From Cordylochernes scorpioides (Eukaryota; Arthropoda; Arachnida; Pseudoscorpiones; Chernetidae): a stretch of 64,000 nt of DNA. This document shows, piece by piece, positions 33,144 through 45,603 of the stretch. Under the pieces are notes generated by a model. It was not told the DNA's origin, ran no database searches, and saw nothing but the letters and a program-made list of their open reading frames with translations. The translations under genes and the position numbers were made by a program. How positions within the stretch are numbered: the stretch's first letter is position 1; each line of letters starts with the position of its first letter. The stretch spans positions 27,038,854 through 27,102,853 of the forward strand of contig CP092879.1 in the NCBI GenBank assembly GCA_030710605.1. The letters run 5' to 3'.

Positions 33144-33318
33144 CAGTAGAACCTCCATGAGAGGACACTCACGCTAGAGGACACCTCTCTACAAAGGACA
33201 GTTTTCATTTGCAAAATGACCATTTTTACTATTTAGTAGCTATCCGGTAAAAGGACACCTCTCCCCAAAGAACACTTTGGCTCTGAAAATAGGTGTCCTT
33301 TACAGGGAGGTTTTACTG
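33144..33318. mobile_element. MITE-1 copy, inverted orientation
   Basis: CAGTAGAACCTCCATGAGAG to GGGAGGTTTTACTG, 175 bp, typical internal blocks. The left flank is CA, not TA, so the target base may have mutated. Confidence 0.85.
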
Positions 33319-33484
33319 TAGTTGAAAAGAGATAATCATAAAAAATGTCTTTCTAATAACCAATATAAGTTTCTAAGTTTCTTTATTATGATAAAAATGG
33401 CAAGCTCTCAAGCGTTAGATTATCATTAGGACAATTGTTTCGCAAATACCTACAATATATATAGGTGTAGAAAGAATTTATATA

Positions 33485-35460
33485 CAGGGTGATCCAAAAG
33501 TCCCGCACAACTTTAAAATTAATAACTCCGCGAATATTTGCGCTAGAGCAATGCGGTAAACACCATTGTGTTCAGGATGCAATGGGAATTTTTATGGCAA
33601 ATAATGAAAAAATCGAAATTGATTTTAGTTACAATTTTATTCGCCAGATGGCGCTCTACCAGAATCAGAGATTCAGCGTCCAAATTGTTTGATAAATTGA
33701 AAAATATAACTGATCGACAGGTATTTTTCCTTTTTGAATACCAGGAAAGAACCCTAATAATATCAAATAACAAATTAATAAAACACCACTTCGCCAAAAG
33801 TATGAAGAATTGGTTAACGATTTTCAAATACAATCAGAGATATGTAAAATAGGTAAATGCAAATTAAAACATGTAGCAAAAATATTTATATTTTATATGG
33901 GGTTTTGTGAAATAGATTGAATGTTTGAAAAACACTGCTGATATCAATACACGAATTTTTGAAATGTTAATATAGTACCAAAAATTATGATGGCACTATT
34001 AATAGGATTTCTTCCTCTAAGAAATGTGTAGTTTCTTGACTGATTGGCGACCCTTGACTATTTAACTGGATATTTGTCATGATCCAACAAATGAAATATA
34101 GAGGGGAGTGACAAAATATATTTGTCGTACTTTATTCCAAATATCCTATGGGCTTGTCAAATGTTATCATTGTTTATTATACTGTACACAATTTTAAGAA
34201 ATGTGTCCCCTCAAATAAAAATAATTTTTAAATCGACCTTTTGCGTTGAAAAACGTGGTAGTAAAAAAACAAACAAACAAAAAGCCTTTATTGAGGACCT
34301 CTCGTCCTATATAGGATTCGCCAGTTTATGTTAAAACGTGGTAGTAAAATCATGTTGTATTTTTTTTTCACAAAATTTCTAAAGTTATTGGTGTACAGAA
34401 AATATTCCTTATGCTATTTCTTCTAATGAGCGAAAAGCGAAAACTAAACATAAGGGTAAAAATTGTGTGTACCAGTGTTATTCGAGAAGTTATAACATTC
34501 TGGTTTGCACGACATAATATGTGAGCAAATGACAAACAAAATATTACTGTTCACAAAAAAAAAAAAAAAAGAGTCAAGATGTGAGGACAGCATTTATTAT
34601 CCCCATATCCCAACACAAAGAGCTGCAAAATATTGGTAGATAATATAGTACATGACAGCTTATATAACACATGAGGTAACTGTCTTCTCTCTTGTATTAG
34701 GTCACAATCCTTGCTCAATGTGGCACCCTTCATTCTCAAACACCGCCTGCAGACGATAGATGACAGAATGGACAGCATTAAATAACATATCTGTTGAAAT
34801 TGATAAAACGTGTCATCTGATAGAAGCCTTCAACCTGGCCAATGTGGTAGGCCAGCATCGATAAACACGCGACTTAATGTACCCCCATAACCAAAAATCG
34901 CAAGGCGTCAAGTCTGGTGATCTTGGAGGCCACTGGTATATAATGTGGCGACTTATCACACGATTTTCACAGAACGTATCCTTCTGCAATTGTTTGGCAC
35001 CTCGGGAGATATGAGGAGGTCCTCCATCTTTCATGAATGTTATTTCGCTTAGTGCTTTTGCCCTGCAATATGGGAATACCCTTTTCTCTCAAGAGTTGAA
35101 CATAACGTTCATCAGTTACAAAAACGGTTTTAAAATTTCTTCCATTGATTTTTCAAAGAAAAATGGCCCAATAATAAAAGAAGTGAACCCACACAAAACT
35201 GTAACTCTAGGCTGGTAAAGTGGCATTTCTGTAAAAATCCAAGGGTTTTCTGTTTCCCAAATGCGGCTGTTTTGAATGTTAAATTCTCCGTTTAGAGAAA
35301 GGTGAGCATCATCTGTCCACAGAACATTCAACAGCCAGTTTTCATCAATATCAATTTGCCGGAAACCCATGCAGTGAATTCTTGACGCATCTCAAAATCG
35401 CCAACTTTCAGCTCGTGAAATCTTTGAATTTTGTATGGGTACACACAATAGAGACATTAA
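33485..35460 (-). pseudogene. Mariner-superfamily transposase remnant (WCGFT type) with 3' TIR
   Basis: The 3' TIR is at 33485 (CAGGGTGATCCAAAAGTCCC), preceded by TA. Reading the minus strand from about 35450: QRFHELKVGDFEMRQEF, WTDDAHLSLNGEFNIQNSRI near 35310 (first catalytic D in TDDAH), VTVLCGFTSFIIGPFFFE near 35200, a gap, GGPPHISRGAKQLQ near 35030 (normally DGAPPH; the D is displaced), WPPRSPDLTPCDFWLWGYIK near 34930. These motifs define an arthropod Tc1/mariner group with CDFWLWG. The 5' end is cut by LINE A near 35460. Frameshifts are present. Confidence 0.85.
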
Positions 35461-37345
35461 GTGAAGCGTCTTCGGATATCACAATCATACTCGGCGAATT
35501 TAACTCCAAAAGTTCAATTTGGGGATCACCTGTCCAGGATAACAAAAGTTAGCGGGTTAAGGGCATGCTAACAGACCTCGACCTTACACCGTTAAATAAC
35601 GGAGAGAACACCTACCTATCTAAGTCCACAGGCACAGAATCCGCAATAGACATCACAGCGATAAATTACAACATCGCACCCACAACACAATGGAAAATCC
35701 TGAGAGGTGCAATCAGTGACCACAGACCAATTTTAACAACCCTAAACTTCAAAATTGAGAATGTCCATTAGAATAAAAGAACATGGAACTTTAGGAAAGC
35801 CGACTTGAAAAAAATTCACAGAAAAGCTTGAAGAACTGTGCAACGAAAAATTGAATTACAGAACGCTTGACAAAAACTTGGAAAAATTCTCTTCGAACAT
35901 TTCAAAAGCTGCAAAAGCATCGATACCTAGAGGTGGACGTAAAGACCTGTGGATACCTTACTGGAAGTACCTCAATATCGAGGCAATGATTTCAGAGAGA
36001 GAGACAATATCAATGAACTTCTTAAAAAAATAAAACAGAAGAAAACAGAAAGGAAATCATTGAAATTAGTCACAAAATAGAACAAGAAATTTGGATATGC
36101 AAACAAGAAAAATGGCAGAATTCTACGAAAAAATGGATCCAAGAAAGGACAGCCAACACTGGAATATGATTAGAGTGTTAGAGAAAAATCAAAACCAACC
36201 AATCCTCCAATACTCTAACCGATATGAATAGAACAACGCGAACGAGAACAAACAGATGGCTGACATAATTGCTGAATATCTTTCAAGCACTTCCATACTC
36301 AACTATACGAATGAAGACAGGACTCTAAAAAATAATATAAACCAGTTAGTTAAACAAGCAAGAAACTTCCATCAACAAGATATTTTCTCGAGAGACTTCA
36401 CACTGAATGAGCTAAACTTATCAATAAAATATCCAAGAGGTCACCAAGAGATAATCTAATCTTTGGTCAAATGATTAAACACTTTGAAGACAAAGCTAAT
36501 AATCAACTCCTACGAATACTGAACAGTTCATGGCAAACTGGTAAAACTACCAAAGAATTGGAAGATATCAATTATAGTGCCAATACTGAAGCCATACAAA
36601 GATGCCAAGGAATACAAGAACTATCGGCCAATTGCTCTCACCAGCAAACTTTGTAAAATACCAGACGAATTATCCACTCTAGGCTCATAGTCTGGCTCAC
36701 TAACAATAATAAAATAAACCTCTACCAAACTGCCTATAGATCCCAGCACTGTACGACTGATCAACTGTTCTACTTCTGTCAATCAATAATAGATTCTTTC
36801 CAGGAAAAACCGCCAAAGAAGACCACGGCTATATTCCTTGATATGACCTCAGCTTTTGATCGAGTGTGGAGGGAGAAATTACGTGAAAAGCTGCACAACA
36901 TCGGAGTAAGAGAAAAACCTTAATATGGATTGCAGACTTCTTAAGGGGAAGAAGGTTAAAGGTTCGGGTTAATGGAGAATTTTCCAAGGAAGGAAGAATA
37001 TGGACTGGTGTAACTCAGGGATCTGTGCTTAGTCCTCTACTCTATCTGCTATATATTAACGACATCCATCCTCACCTCACTGAAGACACAAAGGTTGCTT
37101 GTTATGCAGATGATATAGCCATATGGCACACAAGTAGCAGCATAGAAAATTCGTAAAAAATACTGAACACATCAATGAGAGGACTGAAGAAGTGGGCAAT
37201 GGAACTCCAAATGAGCATAAACCCAATAAAACCAAACCTATGCGACTTTTCCACTCACAGGGAAAAAGGCATAAATATAACCAAAAAATAAGCATAAACA
37301 AACAAATAATTGATAAAATTAGAAATCCATAATACCTAGGTGTGA

Positions 37346-37612
37346 TACTGCAGTCCTGGATCTTTCAAGTTGGTCTAGAGGACCACGCCATCACCATCTC
37401 CTAAGCGGCGAAGTACGCGATCTACGTATTCATCGTAGATCGCAAAATGCGTGGTGTCGCTGGAGACCCACTGGCGATTCTCCACCAAACTCTGCAGCGC
37501 TGGAAGAGGCGCCATATTCATTGTACATAGTGTATATAATGCATATTATCTTTTTTTAATAGTGCAGACTGTGCATGTATTGACAAGATGTCAACAGAAT
37601 TATTTTAATTAT
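37346..37612. mobile_element. Unclassified insertion in LINE A, GC-rich left half
   Basis: Interrupts LINE A between LGVIL and (D/E)ELEFS. The left half (37370-37520) is much richer in GC than its surroundings and carries the small open frame below. The right half contains the dispersed repeat with AGTGCAGACTGTGCA and TTGACAAGATGTCAA that also surrounds the MITE at 13571. Confidence 0.6.
37375..37521 (-). CDS. Small hypothetical ORF, 48 aa, inside the LINE A insertion
   Basis: The minus strand reads MNMAPLPALQSLVENRQW, then SSDTTHFAIYDEYVDRVL, then RRLGDGDGVVL and TAG. Composition is balanced and protein-like, unlike random AT-rich frames nearby. I do not recognise it. The codons for AIYDEYVDR contain a perfect 10-bp inverted repeat (GCGATCTACG and its complement, 7-base loop) at 37417-37443. 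It could be an exon or a captured gene piece carried by a transposon, or chance. No ribosome context can be judged in a eukaryote. Confidence 0.3.
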   Translation of the reverse strand: MNMAPLPALQSLVENRQWVSSDTTHFAIYDEYVDRVLRRLGDGDGVVL

Positions 37613-37913
37613 TATTGATGAGGAATTGGAATTTTCAGAACACATAATTAGCACCTCAAATAGAGCTATCAGAAAACTAAACATTCTGAGAAGGCTATGT
37701 GGAACAAATTGGGGAGCAAAACCCAGAATTCTCAGAACAACATATACCACCTTAATAAGGCCGATAATGGAATATGCAACACCGGTCTGGGCTCCCTCAA
37801 GCTCATCACTAAAAGGAAGACTAGACAGTGTTCAAGCAAAAGCGGCCAAAATAATCACTGGTGCTGTTTCATCCACCAACAATGAGAATATTCAGAGAGA
37901 ATGTGTTCTAGAC

Positions 37914-40510
37914 CTACTCGCTCGAAAGCAGAAGACAAAATAAAAACAACTTGGATCGGCACTTCGGAAACGAGGAACCAGAGGGACGAGATCTCTCTGA
38001 CCACTTGTGGTTTGGTAGATCCGCCCTTTTCTGAGCATGAGGTGAAACTGACGGCTTTCAAATTCGGGAAAAGGAAATCTCCTGGTCCCGAAGGGATCGA
38101 TAACACGGTCGTGAGAGCCCTGGTAAGGATGCACCCATCGCTTCTTTCCAGGTTATTCAATAAGTGCCTGGACACAGGTACATTTCCTGAGGCATGGAAG
38201 GTTACCCGAGTAGTGCTTCTCGAAAAGTTTGGTAGAAAGGGTAATTATCCTAATGATTATCGTATGTTTTATTTACTAGTGTGTCTAGGTATGGTCCTGG
38301 ATAGCCTACTAGCTCAGCGACTGAAGCATTGGCTAGAGAGTAATGAGCTCCTTTCCTCTTTCCAACATGGTTTTAGGGAAGGGAAGTCCACAACCACAGC
38401 TCTGAACGAGGTGTTAGAGGGGGTTGAGATGGGCTTAAATAAGGGTGCTTGGGTTCTTTTCGTGGCCCTGGACATTGATGGCGCGTTCAACTCCATGAGT
38501 TGGAACAAGCTGATGAGAAATTTGATGGACATGGGTTGTCCTGATAATTTGTGCAGCTTGGTTCGTGACTTTCTGAGGGATAGACGGATTAGCCTCAGTT
38601 TTGGTGGGCGGAAGTTGGAAAGAAACTGTGCTAGGGGTTGCCCCCAGGGCTCTTGCTGCGGACCTATTCTGTGGAATATCCTGGTAAACACCGTTTTCCA
38701 GGAGGAGCTCCCTGAGGGAGCCAGGCTGGTTCTCTATGCTGACGACCAGTTCCTCATCATTGAGGCTGCTTCGAGAGCGAAGGCTGAGAAGTGTGGTGAA
38801 ACTTCTCTCCAAATTCTCTCGAACTGGGCCTATGACTCTGGCCTTAAGTTCAATGTCTCCAAAACTAAAGCCCTCAGCTTTAAGCCTAGGGACATAAGAA
38901 ATAAAAGGAAAGATCAAATGGGAACACAAGCCGGCTATCCGGATCGAAGGACGGAGGGTAGCGTTGGTCAATAGGATGACCATCCTGGGGGTGGTCATTG
39001 ATGACAAGATGGGTTGGCAATACCAGGCGGAGGAGATGGTGGCGAGAGGCAGGGAGGCGTTGTGCAGGCCTGTCCTGGTTGGCTCTCAACAGGGGGGGAG
39101 AAGGAGGGTACTATTTCCTGTGTCGAGCCAATCCTGCTATATGCTTCCAGCGCTTGGTGGCGCCGAAACAGGGATCAGAAGGTGGCGACTACTCTAGAGA
39201 GAGTGCAGAGGACAGCGGTTTCAGAATCACAGGGGAATATCGCACTACCAGTAGTGAGGCCTTTTTGGTCCTCGCTGGGCTTATTCCCCTGGGGTTGAAA
39301 GTAGAGGAGGAGACCATAAGACAGAAGATCTGGGAGAACAGGGAAGATGCCCTGGGACTTGAAGCGGGTGTCCTGGAATGGAAGAGGGACCCAAGAAAGC
39401 CTCCCAGTTGTTGCCAAAGTGGAATTGGAGTCCTGGAGAGCCGACAGGGATTGGCAAGGAGGTTTTCACTGATGGGAGTAAGTCTGGAACCAATACCGGA
39501 GCTGGGGTAGTGATTTTCATTAATGGAGAGCTGATCTTCCAAGAAAGTTTAACACTCAGAGTGGACGAATTGGTCTTTTCAGCCGAGCTTGTTGCGATCA
39601 GGGTGCCCTCAGAGTGTGTGCCGAGAAGAATTTCAGCCCGGACCGCCTCTATTCAGATTGTATGTCGGCCCTCGTCGCCATCAATCTGGAGAAAGGGCAA
39701 CTCGCGCATCAAATAATCCAGGAGCTGGAGATGATGACGCGGGCTCCAGAGCTCCCTTGGTTTAGGAGGCACAGCCTCATCGAAGGTAATGAGTTCGCAG
39801 ACAGGATCGCTAAGGCAGGATGCTTAAGAGGTAGATCACTGAGGACCCCAGTGACCAAGAAAGAAGTTTATAGGAGGATCAGGGGGCACGTCCAGGACTT
39901 ATGGTTGGACAGATGGAGGAACATTGTGAAGGGGAGAGAGGTATTCAATTGGGTAACAACACCCAAGTACCTCTGTAAGGTAATGTCCCACAAACTCATT
40001 AGGGTAGCTCGGAACATGGGCTCTTCCTCAAGTCTCCACAGATTTAAAATTAAGAGAAACCCTGATTGCGTCTATGGAGAAAGGGATGTGAATGCACGCC
40101 ACTACGTCTTGGATTGTCCAAGGGTAGTGAGTGTGCAAGAGGAGAGAAGGAGGGCGAGGGGCGCGATCGAAAGTAAGCTGCTGAGAAATCACAGCTAGCT
40201 TCTTGAGAAAGCCTACGACGTGGCAGCTGAGCTTTTCCTCAGCTGTGAGTGAACAGAGTCGACCGGGGGCTGCCTCCCCGCGGTCCCTGCTGGACACAGT
40301 AGATAGTTTCCTATTTTTCTGTGATTAAAGGCCACCGGTATAGAAATCCTTCCAGACACGTTGTCTGGGAGGTGGTGTTTCAAGGTACAATGTCCAAGCA
40401 CCAGCTTGGATACCGTTACTTGGCTTATGAGTTGAACAGAATAGCAGGGAAGGGCATGCTTCGCATGCCGGCTTGTGGACCGAAAGGTCTGGGTGGCCAT
40501 CTGCTTCTAA
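37914..40510 (+). pseudogene. R1-clade LINE: RT, RNase H-like and CCHC end, 5'-truncated
   Basis: RT: FKFGKRKSPGPEGIDNTVVR near 38065, GFREGKSTTTALNEVLEGVE near 38375, LFVALDIDGAFNSMSW near 38455, CARGCPQGSCCGPILWNILV near 38630 and the intact catalytic LYADDQFLI near 38730. The GCPQGS-x-CGPxLWN block is typical of R1-type elements. After a frameshift near 38910: MTILGVVIDDKMGWQYQAEE near 38985. RNase H: EVFTDGSKSGTNTGAGVVIF near 39460, GNEFADRIAKAG near 39790. C-terminus: CVYGERDVNARHYVLDCP near 40070-40120, an R1-like CCHC. Stop at 40198, then a 3' UTR with GTGATTAAAGGCCACCGG. The 5' third (ORF1 and endonuclease) is absent. Confidence 0.9.
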
Positions 40511-43500
40511 GGGTATACCAACTGTGCTCAGGTGAGATCTTCCATTTTTTGTTTATTTTGGCTACTGTTTCTATTTCTTTAAAAGTAAGTTTATTTTTCT
40601 GTAGCAAGAGTTCTTTTGTGCCTTTTTTCGCTAGCGCATCAGCAGCTTCATTGCCTTCAATGCTAACATGTAAGGGTATCCATTGAAGATGAATTTTTGA
40701 GGTATTGAGAGTTTTTGGAGATAACCAATTATGTTCCTGCTTACTTTGTCTCTAAGTTCCCCTGTGTGACTCAAGTGTTGTATGGAACTTCTACTATCAG
40801 TAAGAATCCATATAATGTGATGTTTAATGTTTCTGATGGATTTTAAGACTCCATAGATGGCTATAAGTTCTGATCTGAAGACTGAGCAAAATTCTGGGTT
40901 TCTTCTGTTTATTTTCTCATTGCCATTTGTGGTTTTAATGAGAGAGCCACTACCAGTGTGTCCCAACTCGTCTCTGCTACCATCGGTATAGATAGTTATT
41001 GCATTTTTAGGAATTTTATATTAATTATTTCTAATGATAATTGTTTTAAGTATTTTGGATTTTGGGTGGATTGTGGGTTAATTTAAAGTGGCATTAAAAA
41101 TAATATTTTGTTAGTGGTTCACATGAAGATATTTTTTCAGCTGAATAATATTTTTCCATTTTATATTTTAAAAATCCATTTCTTTTGGCCAGGTGGAGAG
41201 GGCCTTCTTTTTTGAGTCTTATATTGGGTTCCTAATTAAGTATGTAATTGAAAGTTCTGTGTTTGTTTTCATAACTCTTGATTTTGTTTATATATTTTGG
41301 CAGATTGTAGCTTATTCTATTCTTTAAGGGCATAATGTCTGCCTCGTAAAGTACAATATCATTAGGGCATGTTTTTCGAAGACCTGCAATAATTCTAGCT
41401 GCATTTAGTTATATCCTTTCCAGTGTTTTTAGATTTGTTTCAGATTCTGTACCATAGATTTGATATCCATATTCCAAGATTCCCAGATGTAAAGTTAATT
41501 TTAGTGTTGTTGCTTCAGCTCCCCACTCTTTCTGAAATATATTTCAAGATTTTCAGTCGGTCTCTTCCTTTTATAACAACTCCTTCAATATGCTTACTGG
41601 AGTTAATTTCTGGATCCAGGGTGTAGCCGAGATATTTAGGATATTTATTATATTTCAATTGTTGTGCTTTCAGAATAATATTTGGTTTTATTTTGTATAG
41701 TTTCTTATCGGTAGTAAGAAGACAGGTTTCAGATTTTTGGGGGTTAAATTCTAATTTATGTTTATTAGCAATTTTTTCTAGGTGGAGAAAAGTCTTGTTC
41801 AAATCTCTTTCAGCTTTTTTCCAGTTAGTGTTGCTGCTCCATAGAATAATGTCATCAGCGAAAAGTCCAATATTGGTTTTATGTGAAAATATTTCTTCTA
41901 TGCCTGCAATAAATAGGGTGAAGAGAGTTGGGCTAAGGACTGATCCTTGTGGTAATCCTTGATACAATTTGAAGGTTTTAGATAGAGTGCCATTATATTT
42001 GACCCTGATTTGTATATTTTAAGAGAATCATTTATCCAAGTGATAGCTTTTCCATCAATTTTGAAATGTTTGTATAATTTTGTAATTAACTTGTTTTTCC
42101 ATACCTTATCAAAAGCTTGTGTAAGGTCTAAAAAGCAGCTATGGTGTGGTTAGTTGGTTTTTTGTTTTGTGCATCTTTTACCTTTTGTGTGAAAAATAAG
42201 AGTTGGTCTATTGTTCCATGTCCTTTCCTAAATCCATATTGTTCTTCTGGTAAGAGATATCTTGTGTCGGGGTGGTAGGTGAGTCGTCTGAGTATAATTT
42301 TTTCCATTAATTTGCAGCAAATATTTGTTAGGGAGATAGGTCGGTAGTTTTTCGGGTCATCAGCAGATTTGTCAAGTTTTTAATGGGAATTATTGTTGCA
42401 TTTTTACAGTCTTGAGGCAATTTTCCAGTTTTCCAGGAGGTATTGAAAATATTAAGAAGTATTTCTTTGCCAATTTTGCCCAAGTTTGATATCATTCGGC
42501 CATGGATTCCATCTGGCCCAGGAGTCTTGTTTAGGTCAGTGTTTTCTAATGCATAAGCTAGCTCTTTCATATTGATTTTTTTCATGGAAAATATTATGAG
42601 TGCTGGTGACATTTTTACAGTCATGAATAATCTTTCGGGCCTTTTTTCAACCTTGATTTTACTACTTATTTGATATGAATTACCTAAAAGATTGGCAGCA
42701 ATTTGTCATTAGTTGCTGGTGTACCATCTGTATTCTTAATCATATTTGTGTTTTCAGTTTGTGGCTGGACTCTGTCAATTTGTTTTGCCAAATTCCAAAG
42801 TTTTGTATTTGGGTTTCTTGGGTTCAGGTTTTCACAAGTTTGTTTCCATTTTTCCCTTTTAACATTTACGTATAATCTTTTTTTATTTTTGCAATCACAA
42901 TGTTCAGTTCAGTTCTACAATATTTTTGGTTTTGGGTGCACTTTTTTTTAGTTCATTTCTTTTAGTTATAAGTGTTTGAATATTTTTTTGCCTGGTGTGT
43001 ATAATTTGGAATCCATTTCTTAATATTACCTCTTGGTATTGAAACTTTGGCTGCTTTAATAATGGTGTTTTCGAAAGATATCATATTAGCCTTTTTGAAG
43101 TTCCAGAATTTTTCTTAATTGAGCTAGTTTTGGTCTTGGTGCTAATTTCTATCAAATTAGGCAAATGATCACTTCCAATACTTTTTAATTGCATTTGTGG
43201 AAAATGTCAGGATAGTAAAACCTTATATCGAGGGCTTGTGCAGTATTATAGCTGTGTGAATGATGGGTAGGATTCCCATCATTTAAGCACATGAAGGCAT
43301 TGTCGTCAAATATGTTTGATAGTATTTTGCCTCTTGGGTTTGGCGTAGAACATCCCCATAGTTGATGTTTGGCATTAAGGTCACCTACAATAATAGTGTT
43401 GTCTGTAAGAAATTGAGCCATTGTTCCATCGTCAATAAATGTATTGTTTGGAGGGTGATACATATTGTATATGTGGATGGCTTTGTTTTGATTGAGGTAG

Positions 43501-43590
43501 ACTTTGATACCTTGGGCTTCGAGGTCTAATGTGTTTGTAATATTAACGGCTATGTCCTCATAGTACAAATTCTTGATTAAAAATGCTAGG
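40511..43590 (-). pseudogene. LINE B second copy: endonuclease to RNase H, 3' end missing
   Basis: The minus strand starts with LAFLIKNLYYEDIAVNI near 43590, GDLNAKHQLWGC near 43390, then RT with DLTQAFDK near 42120 (damaged), YQGLPQGSVLSPTLF at 41965 and the intact NIGLFADDIILW near 41860, then RNase H near 41000-40640 (TNGNEKINRRNPEFCSVFRS, DSRSSIQHLSHTGEL). It stops near the CTGAGCACAGTTGGT block at 40511-40530, so the zinc knuckle and tail are lost. LINE insertions normally lose the 5' end, so this edge points to a later break by R1 or rearrangement. Its FADD box shows what the 17498 copy has lost. Confidence 0.88.
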
Positions 43591-44394
43591 CCACGCCCTT
43601 CAACAGCATATACAGATGGATCTTCAGACCTTACCCTGAGTAATGAAGGGGCCGGAATTAACATAATACTGCAAGATGGAACAAACATCAAAATCAAAGA
43701 AGGAGCAGGACAGATTTCGTCAAACTTCACTTGTGAACTGACAGATATCTGGAAAGCCCTTGATGTATGCCTTAACCAACCATCCCTGCATCAAGCAGAA
43801 GGAATTTTAATATACAGCGACTCCATATCAGCTCTAGAAACAATTCAGAAGAGCAATACTAAAATCACACAGAAAATACACTCGTTACTTACCCAACTGG
43901 AACCATTGGAGAATAACTGCATTCTACATTAAATCCCTGCCCATGCTGGGATCAGGGGTAATGAAATGGCATTCGAATTGGCAAAGGAAGCCAGAAAGTT
44001 GAGCCAAAGGAAAGAACAAATGCCATTATTTGACGCTGATTCTTTGTCAAAATACAAGATAATTAAACAAAAAAATAAGAAAAGATCAAAATGCGAAATA
44101 AACTCTGAGAGAAAAATGACAAAAACTATAACAAGACTTAGAACAAAACACTATAAAGGAATGACAATACATCCAGATGGCACAAGAACCTATAGGGCAT
44201 GCAACAATTGTCCTGGTGTGGAACTTACACCTACCCACATATTCTCATAGCCAGCAATGGCCGCAGCCTTGCAGAAATTAGACATAGACCCTGAGCAGCA
44301 GCTTTACACACCCAAGATAGTGGACATTGCTGCTGCTGTGATGGAGATACATGGATACATTTGAGGCTCTTTATTGGACACGACAACAACAACG
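43591..44394 (+). pseudogene. LINE A, RNase H and zinc-knuckle end
   Basis: RNase H: STAYTDGSSDLTLSNEGAGI near 43605 (first D), CELTDIWKALDVCLN near 43730 (E), ILIYSDSISALETIQKS near 43805 (D), PAHAGIRGNEMAFELAKEA near 43940. A stop replaces the residue after CILH at 43930. Zinc knuckle: CNNCPGVELTPTHIFS then a stop in place of Cys (TAG at 44248), then AMAAALQKLDIDPEQQLY and AAAVMEIHGYI. Tail: GGACACGACAACAACAACGG. Probably the 3' half of the copy at 35463-37910, separated by later insertions. Confidence 0.87.
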
Positions 44395-44942
44395 GCATTC
44401 CAGAGTAAAATAAATTATCAGATATAGATACATATTTTTCAAATGAATTAAAATAAATATAATCGATACTGAGTGAGAGTTGAATTAAAAATATTAGATA
44501 TTTATTATCTTCGGAAACAAACCGTATCTGAAATATCAATTTTATTTTTGCTACATGTTTAATTTGCATTTACCTATTTTACATATCTCTGATTGTATTT
44601 GAAAATCGTTAACCAATTCTTCATACTTTTGGCGAAGTGGTGTTTTATTAATTTGTTATTTGATATTATTAGGGTTCTTTCCTGGTATTCAAAAAGGAAA
44701 AATACGTGTCGATCAGTTATATTTTTCAATTTATCAAACAATTTGGCCGCTGAATCTCTGATTCTGGTAGAGCGCCATCTGGCGAATAAAATTGTAACTA
44801 AAATCAATTTCTAATTTTTCATTATTTGCCATAAAAAATCCCATTGCATCCTGAACAAAATGGTGTTTACCGCATTGCGCTAGCGCAAATATTAGCGGAG
44901 TTATTAATTTTTAAAATAGTGCGGGACTTTTGGATCACCCTG
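44395..44942 (+). repeat. Mariner 3'-end remnant attached to the LINE A tail
   Basis: 44575-44942 is the inverse of 33485-33850 and ends in the TIR GTCCCGCAC complement and CACCCTG followed by TA. The 180 bases before it (AATTAAAATAAATATAATCG, CTGAGTGAGAGTTGAATT) also occur at 60765-60900 next to a LINE A tail. The two copies share the same mariner breakpoint. Confidence 0.75.
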
Positions 44943-45603
44943 TATTTAAAAATGTTTAACTTTATAAAGAAACTTATTGAAATTATCCTGATATTGATGA
45001 ATTGCGATTCTACACACTTTTGCAACTATTTTTGATTCATTAGTCAATATAAATTTGCTATTCACCTTTTATTTGGGAAATTTTGACGTAGGCATAAGAT
45101 CACTTCCCGAAGAACTTTCTCATCTTCAAGTAAAAAGTGAAGTAAAAATATTCTATAGCCAAATTTTTCACTTGTAATATTTTTGAATTATAAGAAATAT
45201 CTTGTTTGACTTTTGAAAATCTTGTTTGTCTCCAAATGAAGTTTGCAAGATCATTTGCTTAAGTACCAGTCTTTAAAAGTCTGAAGCGAGCGAGCTACCT
45301 GTCCGATTTAAAGTTTGATAATTCCATCATATATTTGATATACCCATTGTTGCTATGATAATTTATTTCACTAGTAAAATTTGAGAAATTTATCTTAAAT
45401 ATTGCCAAATACATTTTTGTAGATTTATTATATACAGATTTTATAGTAATTATTTGATCCAAACGCATAGGGTCATCTCTTTGATTCAAATGGCTTCATT
45501 GAGAGCAAATTGTTTTTATACATTCTTTTGCTAAAATAATTTGACGCTATAGGAAATATGTGAAATAGTGAAATATGTGTCCTCTATAAAATAAGCTAGC
45601 GTT
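44943..45603. other. No feature recognised
   Basis: AT-rich, no repeat or open frame of interest. Confidence 0.5.

Larger units (their letters stand above)
35463..37910 (+). pseudogene. LINE A, endonuclease and RT part, 5'-truncated and interrupted
   Basis: Endonuclease end: IILGEFNSKSSIWGS near 35490, ISDHRPILTTLNF near 35715. RT: YKNYRPIALTSKLCK near 36620, QTAYRSQHCTTDQLFYFC near 36730, ATIFLDMTSAFDRVW near 36830, GVTQGSVLSPLLYLLYIND near 37010, and the catalytic CYADDIAIW at 37100. It continues to YLGVIL at 37345 and resumes after an insertion with ELEFSEHIISTSNRAIRKLN at 37613 and MEYATPVWAPSSSSL near 37770. Many frameshifts. The RNase H part probably continues at 43590. Confidence 0.88.
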
